Origin: Oscillospiraceae bacterium
GTDB lineage: Bacteria > Bacillota > Clostridia > Oscillospirales > Ruminococcaceae
Length of the DNA stretch: 11,811 nucleotides
Direction: 5' to 3'
Assembly: GCA_020024235.1 (NCBI GenBank)
Contig: JAHHUA010000048.1
Location: 1 to 11,811 of the forward strand
In this document: in pieces, positions 5,896-11,811 of the stretch
Position numbering within the stretch: the first letter of the stretch is position 1
How the letters are laid out: each line of letters starts with the position of its first letter
The notes under the pieces: generated by a model
Told to the model about the DNA's origin: nothing
The model's database searches: none
What the model saw: only the letters and a program-made list of their open reading frames with translations
Program-made: the position numbers and the translations under genes

Positions 5896-7356
5896 ATGGA
5901 AGGTATAATGAAAAATGAGAGAAACCTTACCATGTTGGTGGATTTCTATGAGCTTACCATGGCAAACGGATATTTGGAAAACGGATTTGAAAACAAAGAA
6001 GCAGTCTTTGATATGTTTTTCAGAAAAATCCCTGATAACGGAGGCTTTGCGATTTTTGCAGGACTTGAGCAGCTGGTGAATTATTTGAGAAATCTCCATT
6101 TCAGTGATGAAGATATACAATATTTGAGAGGAAGAAATAAATTTTCCGAAAAATTCCTTCAATACCTTAAAAATTTTGAGTTTAAATGTGATGTTTGGGC
6201 TCTTAAAGAAGGTACACCAATGTTTCCCGGAGAACCCGTTGTGGTAATTAAAGGCCCTATTATGCAGGCGCAGTTAATTGAAACAATGACATTGCTCACC
6301 ATAAACCATCAATCACTTGTTGCAACAAAGGCTAACAGAATTGTAAGAGCAGCAGGTGGCAGAGGTATTTTTGAATTTGGATCCCGCAGAGCTCAAAGCT
6401 ATGATGCTGCTATTTTAGGTGCCAGAGCTGCATATATCGGAGGCTGTGATGCTACAGCCTGTGCTATTACAGACAGAGATTATAAAATTAAAGCAGTGGG
6501 AACTATGGCTCACAGCTGGGTTCAAATGTTTGACAGTGAATATGAGGCTTTTGCAGAATATGCGAGAATTTACCCCGATGACTGTACACTTCTCATAGAC
6601 ACATATAATGTGCTGAAATCAGGACTTCCCAATGCTATCAAAGTGTTTAACGAAGTTTTGCTGCCTATGGGATACAGACCCAAAGGTGTTAGAATTGACA
6701 GCGGAGATTTGGCATATCTTTCCAAGAAAATCAGAAAGATTTTGGACGAATCAGGTTTTGAAGATGTAAAAATCGTGGCTTCCAACTCTTTGGACGAATA
6801 CATTATCCGAGATTTATTTATTCAAGGTGCCAAAATAGATTTATTCGGTGTTGGTGAAAATCTTATTACAAGTAAATCGGACCCTGTTTTCGGCGGTGTT
6901 TATAAACTTGCCGCTGTTGAAAAGAACGGAAAACTTGAGCCAAAAATTAAAGTCAGTGAAAGCATTGAAAAAATTACAAATCCGTCGTTTAAAATGGTTT
7001 ACAGGCTCTATGACAGAGAAAATGGTAAAGCTATGGCAGACTATATTACTTTATTTGATGAAAAAGTTGATGATACAAAGCCCCTTACTATATTTGACCC
7101 AAAATCACCATGGAAGAAATGCACTTTGGAAAACTTTGTATCAAAGCCGATTTTGATTAAGATATTTGAAAAAGGAAAACAAGTATACAGTCTTCCTGAT
7201 ATAGATGAAATTAAAAAATACACTAAAGAACAAATTGACACGCTTTGGGATGAAGTTAAGAGATTTGAAAATCCACACAACTACTATGTTGACCTTTCTC
7301 AAACACTTTATAATTTAAAGATAAGTATGCTCAATGAAATTAACGGAGCAGATTAA
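5896..7356 (+). CDS. pncB: Nicotinate phosphoribosyltransferase
   Basis: A cytoplasmic enzyme of 486 aa that joins nicotinate and phosphoribosyl pyrophosphate to give nicotinate mononucleotide, coupled to ATP hydrolysis (EC 6.3.4.21). It is the entry step of the Preiss-Handler route of NAD salvage. The N-terminal family signature LTMLVDFYELTMANGY is at about 11-26. FEFGSRRAQ (about 160-168) and GTMAHSW (about 202-208, with H206 as the likely phosphorylated histidine) form the active site. RIDSGDL (about 266-272) and DLFGVGENL (about 315-323) contribute to phosphate and PRPP binding. The length fits the Gram-positive form of the family. It is the second gene of an operon after the anchored protein and ends before a clear terminator. 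The start ATG at 5896 is chosen by its ribosome binding site; 5908 would remove four residues without touching the conserved region. Confidence 0.95.
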   Translation: MEGIMKNERNLTMLVDFYELTMANGYLENGFENKEAVFDMFFRKIPDNGGFAIFAGLEQLVNYLRNLHFSDEDIQYLRGRNKFSEKFLQYLKNFEFKCDVWALKEGTPMFPGEPVVVIKGPIMQAQLIETMTLLTINHQSLVATKANRIVRAAGGRGIFEFGSRRAQSYDAAILGARAAYIGGCDATACAITDRDYKIKAVGTMAHSWVQMFDSEYEAFAEYARIYPDDCTLLIDTYNVLKSGLPNAIKVFNEVLLPMGYRPKGVRIDSGDLAYLSKKIRKILDESGFEDVKIVASNSLDEYIIRDLFIQGAKIDLFGVGENLITSKSDPVFGGVYKLAAVEKNGKLEPKIKVSESIEKITNPSFKMVYRLYDRENGKAMADYITLFDEKVDDTKPLTIFDPKSPWKKCTLENFVSKPILIKIFEKGKQVYSLPDIDEIKKYTKEQIDTLWDEVKRFENPHNYYVDLSQTLYNLKISMLNEINGAD

Positions 7357-7384
7357 AAAACAAAATAAAAGTAAGTTTCAGCAT

Positions 7385-7421
7385 AAATAAAGAGAGGATA
7401 CAAAGTCCTCCCTTTATTTTT
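7385..7421 (+). terminator. Rho-independent terminator after pncB
   Basis: The arm 7385-7398 pairs with 7406-7419 (14 positions, one A-C mismatch) around a 7-nt loop. The GAGGA/TCCTC part is the GC-rich core, and five Ts follow at 7417-7421. It begins 29 nt after the pncB stop and separates the NAD salvage operon from addBA. Confidence 0.85.
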
Positions 7422-7430
7422 ATATGGAGC

Positions 7431-7439
7431 TGTTATATT
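7431..7439 (+). promoter_or_regulatory. Possible extended -10 element of addBA
   Basis: TGT followed by TATATT (7434-7439) is an extended -10-like element just after the pncB terminator, with a start expected near 7446 and a leader of about 20 nt. No convincing -35 box is present at 17 nt. Without it, addBA would depend on read-through of the terminator. Confidence 0.35.
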
Positions 7440-7465
7440 TAATAAAAAAGGAAAAAGGTGAAAAA

Positions 7466-10400
7466 ATGCTGAATTTTATTTTGGGAAGAGCAGGCAGCGG
7501 AAAAACAGAACTTCTCTATGATATAATGGGAAAATATGCACAGGACAAGGAAATAATTCTTATTGTACCCGAACAGTTTTCCTTTGAAGCAGAAAAACAG
7601 GTTTACAGGAAATTCGGCGCCAAAAAAGCCAAAAATATAAAGGTTTTAAGTTTTACCAGATTATCCTATGATATTTTTAAACTTTACGGCGGTGCAAAAA
7701 CCGTGCTTTCCGATATGCAAAAACAACTTCTTATGGCAGTAACTTTAAATGAACTTAAAGATGAACTGAAAGTTTATAATTCTTATAAAAAAAATACAGC
7801 TTTTGTAAAATCCATGGTGGAAACATTAGATGATTTAAAATCAGCAGGGGCAGATTCCAAAGATATAGAAAATATTTCAAAAATTTGCAATGAAAAAGAA
7901 TTAAAAGAAAAATTATCGGATTTAAGTGAAATATACACAGCCTATAATGCTGTTTTGGGAAAAAACGGTGCTGACCCCAAAGATAATTTGAAAAAAGCAA
8001 TAAGAAAAGCTGTGGAAGGTAAATATTTTAAGGATAAAATAATTTTTATAGATTCCTTTATGGCTTTTTCACCTGTGGAACACAATATGCTGTCTGTTAT
8101 GACTGAAGATGCAGCAGCTATATACGGAGCATTTTGCACCTTGGGATTTAACGATAAAAGTCAGGTTTTTGAACCTGTAAACAAAACAATCACAAAAATG
8201 AGAGCCTATGCCCGTGAAAATAATTTAGAAGTAGATGTTCAAATGGCGGAAAACAGTTTTAAAACTTCTGCTCTTAACAATATTGAAAGATATTTTCTCA
8301 CTGATGATGAAATAAGTGGTGAAAGGTTAGCAGATGGCATAAATCTGTACGAAGCCAAAAACCCCTATGATGAAGTTTTAAATATTGCAGCTGCCATAAA
8401 AGAGCTTGTCTGTGATAAGGGCTATAAATACAAGGAAATTGCAGTGATTACCCGAGAACTTTCACCATATGAAAAAATACTGCCCAGGGTTTTCAGAAAA
8501 TTTGATATTCCCTATTATATGGACAGCAGAAAAGATATTTCCGATATGCCTCTGATTGTAGGGCTTAACGCTTTTTTAAACTGTTCCGTAAACGGTTTAA
8601 CCACGGAAAATTTAATTAAATGTGCCAAATCGCCTTTAAGTCCGCTGGAGGGTGTGGACAGCTCAAAGCTGGAAAACTACTGTTATATGTGGTCCATAAA
8701 ATCCGATGAATGGAAACAGGATTTTACTGCCAATCCAAGTGGAATATCGGAAGAACTTTCCGAAAATGACATAGAAGAATTAAAAGAAATAAACGGATTT
8801 AGAAAAGCTGTATATGAACCTGTCAGAGATTTTGTTCAAAAAATAAGGGACACTGACGGCAGAAGTTATGCTATGGCTATATATGAACTTTTAGACAGCT
8901 TAAATGCTTATGATAAGATATTGGAATTTGCCTCAGATATGCCGGAAGAAAAACAGAATGAATATAAATCCCTGCAAAAATCCGCTTGGGATAATTTTAT
9001 GGATATACTGGATATTTTTGCAAATTTAATCGGAGATACGAAAATGTCTGCTATTGCTTACGGAGAACTTATGCAGCTTTGTCTTGATAACTGTGATTTA
9101 GGTCAAATTCCTCAGACATTGGACCATGTAATTGTCGGTAAAGCTGACAGAATAAGACCTGACAATGTAAGAGCTGTATTTGTAATAGGCTGTATAGAAG
9201 GAGTTTTCCCTGCTGAAATTTCATCAGGTGGAATTTTAAGTGATAATGACAGAGGTAAAATTCAAAATCTCGGTTTAAATCTCACTGCTGATGTGGAAGA
9301 AAGAGAAACCTATGAATGTTATTACGCATATTTTGCCTTGACTAGACCGTCTGAGAAATTATATGTTTCTTATCCTGTAAGTGAATTAAACGGCAGTGAA
9401 AACAGACCTTCTGTTATTTACACCGAAGTTAAAAGAATATCCGGAGCAGAAGAAACAGAACATAACGAAAGTTTTTACTCTGTTTGGAACACAGATACTG
9501 CCATAGAAAGTTTAAGTGAAAACTATGACAATGAAGAATACAAAACAGTTTTAGAAGATTTTATTTCAGAGGACGAAAACAGAACCGAAATACTAAAAAA
9601 ACTGGAAATTGCCAGGGAAAAGCCATGCCACCAAATAAAAAATACAGAACTGGCTCAAAACTTATTCGGAAAAAACATGAGAATTTCCCCCTCAAAGCTG
9701 GATAATTTCTATAGCTGTAAATTTTCATATTTTTCTCAAAATGCCCTGAAAATAAGAAAACGGCAAAAAGTTGATGTATCCGCTGTTGAAACAGGAAAAC
9801 TTATTCATTATATCATGGAAAAAATGATTAACCCCATATATTCCAAAGAGAAAAATTTTACAGAACTTACTGATGATGAGAGAGATAAACTGGTAAAAAA
9901 ATATCTTGATGAATATATGAATGAAAATATCGGCAATGCCAATTTAAACTCCAGAATTAAATATCTCTTTGAAAGAATAGGAGATAACATGACTTTGATA
10001 ATGAAACATTTATCAGAAGAACTTTCCCAGTCTAAATTTAAGCCTGTATATTTTGAAGAAAAAATAGGATTGGATGGCAGAATTAAATCCGTACCCATAA
10101 AATGCAATGACGGCAGTAAAATAGTGGTGGAAGGTGTAGTTGACAGAATTGACTGCCTTGTCAAAAACGGAAAAAAATATTACAGAGTTGTGGATTACAA
10201 GACAGGCAGAAAAAATTTCAGTGAAGCTGATGTATATTACGGACTTAATATGCAGATGCTTATATATCTTTTTGCCATATGCCCGGAAATTTCCGATAAC
10301 AGTGATGTACTTCCGGCAGGAGTTTTGTATATGCCGTCAAAAAATGTCATTTCTTCTGTGGATTCCAACTCTACAACTGAGGAAATACTGAAAACCAAAA

Positions 10401-10801
10401 ATGAAACCATGAAAATGAATGGTATTATTTTAGATGATAATGATGTTATAGCGGGTATGGAAAGAGAAGCTGAAAATACCGAAGGCAAATCCTTTAAATG
10501 TGTATATATACCGGTTACCATAAAAAAGGACGGAACATTGGGCTCCGATTCATCTGTGGCAAATTTAGCCAAAATGCGTGAACTTAAAGACAAGGTGGAA
10601 GAAAATATCAAAAAAATGTGTGAAATACTTCACAGTGGAAATATAGAAGCTGTACCTACAGTTTCAGCATATAAAGTTGACCCATGTGAATACTGCATAT
10701 ATAAAACTGCCTGTGGACATCGTGCAGAAGACAAAAAAATATTTGTCAGAAAACAATATGATGATAATGACAATGAGAAGGAGGAAAACCATGATGAGTA
10801 A
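7466..10801 (+). CDS. addB: AddB subunit of the AddAB helicase-nuclease
   Basis: A protein of 1111 aa, close to the Bacillus subtilis AddB (about 1170). With AddA it forms the cytoplasmic enzyme that unwinds and resects double-strand DNA ends and produces 3' tails for RecA, the Gram-positive counterpart of RecBCD. The N-terminus has a Walker A motif, GRAGSGKT (residues 7-14), then VPEQFSFEAE and SFTRLSYDIF. The C-terminal nuclease domain shows EGVVDRID (E889, D893), VDYKTG (D910, K912) and GLNMQ (Q930). Four cysteines, C751 and then C1074-x2-C1077-x5-C1083, match the iron-sulfur staple known from AddB, so the domain looks intact. The start is ATG at 7466, preceded by AGGTG at 7456-7460; the upstream in-frame ATG at 7424 lies at the end of the terminator. 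It overlaps addA by 11 bp. Confidence 0.96.
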   Translation: MLNFILGRAGSGKTELLYDIMGKYAQDKEIILIVPEQFSFEAEKQVYRKFGAKKAKNIKVLSFTRLSYDIFKLYGGAKTVLSDMQKQLLMAVTLNELKDELKVYNSYKKNTAFVKSMVETLDDLKSAGADSKDIENISKICNEKELKEKLSDLSEIYTAYNAVLGKNGADPKDNLKKAIRKAVEGKYFKDKIIFIDSFMAFSPVEHNMLSVMTEDAAAIYGAFCTLGFNDKSQVFEPVNKTITKMRAYARENNLEVDVQMAENSFKTSALNNIERYFLTDDEISGERLADGINLYEAKNPYDEVLNIAAAIKELVCDKGYKYKEIAVITRELSPYEKILPRVFRKFDIPYYMDSRKDISDMPLIVGLNAFLNCSVNGLTTENLIKCAKSPLSPLEGVDSSKLENYCYMWSIKSDEWKQDFTANPSGISEELSENDIEELKEINGFRKAVYEPVRDFVQKIRDTDGRSYAMAIYELLDSLNAYDKILEFASDMPEEKQNEYKSLQKSAWDNFMDILDIFANLIGDTKMSAIAYGELMQLCLDNCDLGQIPQTLDHVIVGKADRIRPDNVRAVFVIGCIEGVFPAEISSGGILSDNDRGKIQNLGLNLTADVEERETYECYYAYFALTRPSEKLYVSYPVSELNGSENRPSVIYTEVKRISGAEETEHNESFYSVWNTDTAIESLSENYDNEEYKTVLEDFISEDENRTEILKKLEIAREKPCHQIKNTELAQNLFGKNMRISPSKLDNFYSCKFSYFSQNALKIRKRQKVDVSAVETGKLIHYIMEKMINPIYSKEKNFTELTDDERDKLVKKYLDEYMNENIGNANLNSRIKYLFERIGDNMTLIMKHLSEELSQSKFKPVYFEEKIGLDGRIKSVPIKCNDGSKIVVEGVVDRIDCLVKNGKKYYRVVDYKTGRKNFSEADVYYGLNMQMLIYLFAICPEISDNSDVLPAGVLYMPSKNVISSVDSNSTTEEILKTKNETMKMNGIILDDNDVIAGMEREAENTEGKSFKCVYIPVTIKKDGTLGSDSSVANLAKMRELKDKVEENIKKMCEILHSGNIEAVPTVSAYKVDPCEYCIYKTACGHRAEDKKIFVRKQYDDNDNEKEENHDE
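10778..10784 (+). promoter_or_regulatory. Strong ribosome binding site of addA inside addB
   Basis: AAGGAGG lies within the last codons of addB, 6 nt before the first and 9 nt before the second of two tandem ATGs (10791 and 10794). It supports independent initiation of addA as well as coupling to addB termination at 10801. Confidence 0.8.
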
Positions 10802-11811
10802 TGTTAAATGGACAACCCAACAACAGGCAGCTATTGAAACAGGTGGAAAAGAACTTCTTTTGTCAGCAGCGGCAGGCAGCGGAAAAACTGCTGTATTAGT
10901 TGAGAGAATAACCAAAATTATCACTGACATGGAAAACCCTGTTTCTCCGGAAGAATTGGTTGTACTTACATTTTCCAATGCAGCAGCAAATGAAATGAAA
11001 CAGAGAATTATAAAAAGAGTTGCTGCTGAAGAAAAAAATATAAAAAGTGCAGCAGATATTTCTTTAAATGAAAAAGAGAAAAATTTAAAATTTTTAAAAC
11101 AGCAAAAAAGACTTTTAAATCATGCCAATATAAGCACAATTCATGTTTTCTGCAAAAATCTCATTTCGGAAAATTTCTTTTCCCTGGATATTTCCCCGGA
11201 TTTTAAAATTGCAGATGAAAAGGAAAGTGCGGTAATTTTTGAAGAAAGCCTTTCAAAAGTAATTGAGGATAACTATGAAAGGGAAAACAATGAAAAATTT
11301 TTTGAAGCAGTTGACCTTATCTCTCAAGGCAGGGACGACAGTTCATTTAAGAAAACATTATCTGATATTTACAAAAATATAAGAAGTTACCCTTTTTATT
11401 TAGAATGGATGCAGGATAGAATAGAAGATTTTAATATTGTTACAGATGTGGGAAATACCCCTTGGGCAGAAATTATTTTTAATGATATAGAAAAAAGAAT
11501 TGACTATGCCATAAAATTAATAAACAAAGCTCAGAATGAATTTGCTAACATTAGCTGTGATAATGATACTGATAAAGAAAAAAAAGCATTTAATGATAAA
11601 AAAGATAAATACCAAAATATAATTTCCTCTGATGAAAAATTGGCATTAAATATAAAGTCATACTGTACTGACAAAGACTGGGATAAACTCAGCTCATTGA
11701 TTTTAGAAGAACAAAAACATGACTTTGGAAGATGGAGCACTTCCAAAACTTTTTCCTCCAAAGTTTTGTTTGGTTTAGAAAGAGTTAAAAAAATCCGTGA
11801 TTCAGTAAAAG
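10791..11811 (+). CDS. addA: AddA subunit of the AddAB helicase-nuclease, N-terminal part (runs off the window)
   Basis: An open frame of 340 codons without a stop, cut by the right edge of the window. Complete AddA proteins are about 1200 aa, so roughly the first quarter is here. AddA is the UvrD/SF1-type helicase plus nuclease subunit of AddAB, moving 3' to 5' on DNA and hydrolysing ATP. Visible motifs are a Q-motif-like WTTQQQAAIE (7-16), Walker A SAAAGSGKT (25-33), LTFSNAAANEMKQRI (motif Ia, 59-73) and ISTIHVFCKNLI (Ic-like, near 115). The DEAD-type Walker B, the later helicase motifs and the nuclease domain lie beyond the edge. Residues about 240-300 (Lys/Asp/Glu-rich) are a variable region of the accessory subdomain. 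The frame overlaps the last 11 bp of addB and starts at ATG 10791 or 10794. Confidence 0.95.
   Translation, partial: MMSNVKWTTQQQAAIETGGKELLLSAAAGSGKTAVLVERITKIITDMENPVSPEELVVLTFSNAAANEMKQRIIKRVAAEEKNIKSAADISLNEKEKNLKFLKQQKRLLNHANISTIHVFCKNLISENFFSLDISPDFKIADEKESAVIFEESLSKVIEDNYERENNEKFFEAVDLISQGRDDSSFKKTLSDIYKNIRSYPFYLEWMQDRIEDFNIVTDVGNTPWAEIIFNDIEKRIDYAIKLINKAQNEFANISCDNDTDKEKKAFNDKKDKYQNIISSDEKLALNIKSYCTDKDWDKLSSLILEEQKHDFGRWSTSKTFSSKVLFGLERVKKIRDSVK

Noticed and set aside
5812..6162. 116-codon open frame on the minus strand
   Set aside because: It spans the junction of two well-supported plus-strand genes and shows no motif.
6848..7156. 102-codon plus-strand frame inside pncB
   Set aside because: It is an out-of-frame shadow of pncB; the conserved NAPRTase residues are all in the other frame, so this is not a frameshift.
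1..11811. CRISPR array, transposon, phage, toxin-antitoxin or defence island
   Set aside because: No spaced direct repeats, transposase, integrase or recognisable toxin-antitoxin pair was seen. AddAB is a core repair enzyme, not a defence system by itself.

Overview
The window looks like chromosomal DNA of a low-GC anaerobic Firmicute, most likely a gut-type Clostridia. The evidence is the strongly AT-rich base use, the strong GGAGG/GAGGTG ribosome binding sites with some TTG starts, a group B-type [FeFe] hydrogenase, an AddAB (not RecBCD) recombination nuclease, and a CLC protein of a type I associate with gut Clostridia. The species cannot be named from the sequence alone. I see no rRNA, tRNA, CRISPR array, insertion sequence, phage gene or obvious horizontal-transfer boundary.

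Layout. (1) 53-1309 (+): a CLC-family anion transporter with a non-standard selectivity filter. (2) 1507-2955 (+): a stand-alone [FeFe] hydrogenase with several N-terminal iron-sulfur motifs, its own sigma-A-like promoter and a possible Rex-like operator overlapping the transcription start. It ends at a strong hairpin that serves converging transcription from both sides. (3) 3028-5248 (-): a two-gene operon. A B12-binding-type radical SAM protein with a DUF4080-like C-terminus is transcribed first, then a short protein carrying the ChrB N-terminal domain. (4) 5390-7356 (+): divergent from (3), an operon of a small membrane-anchored extracytoplasmic protein followed 14 nt later by nicotinate phosphoribosyltransferase (NAD salvage), closed by a Rho-independent terminator. 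(5) 7466-11811 (+): addB, then addA, overlapping by 11 bp. addA runs off the right edge, and only its first 340 codons are present. The two encode the helicase-nuclease that processes double-strand breaks.

Most of the window is ordinary core metabolism and DNA repair, and the genes do not form one system. No clearly new multi-gene system is visible. The parts that most deserve a second look are the radical SAM/ChrB_N gene pair, the extra cysteines and altered H-cluster loop of the hydrogenase with its possible redox operator, the altered filter of the CLC protein, and the uncharacterised anchored protein co-transcribed with pncB. No gene-free stretch exceeds 300 bases. The largest gap (1310-1506, 197 nt) holds a weak AT hairpin and the hydrogenase promoter.
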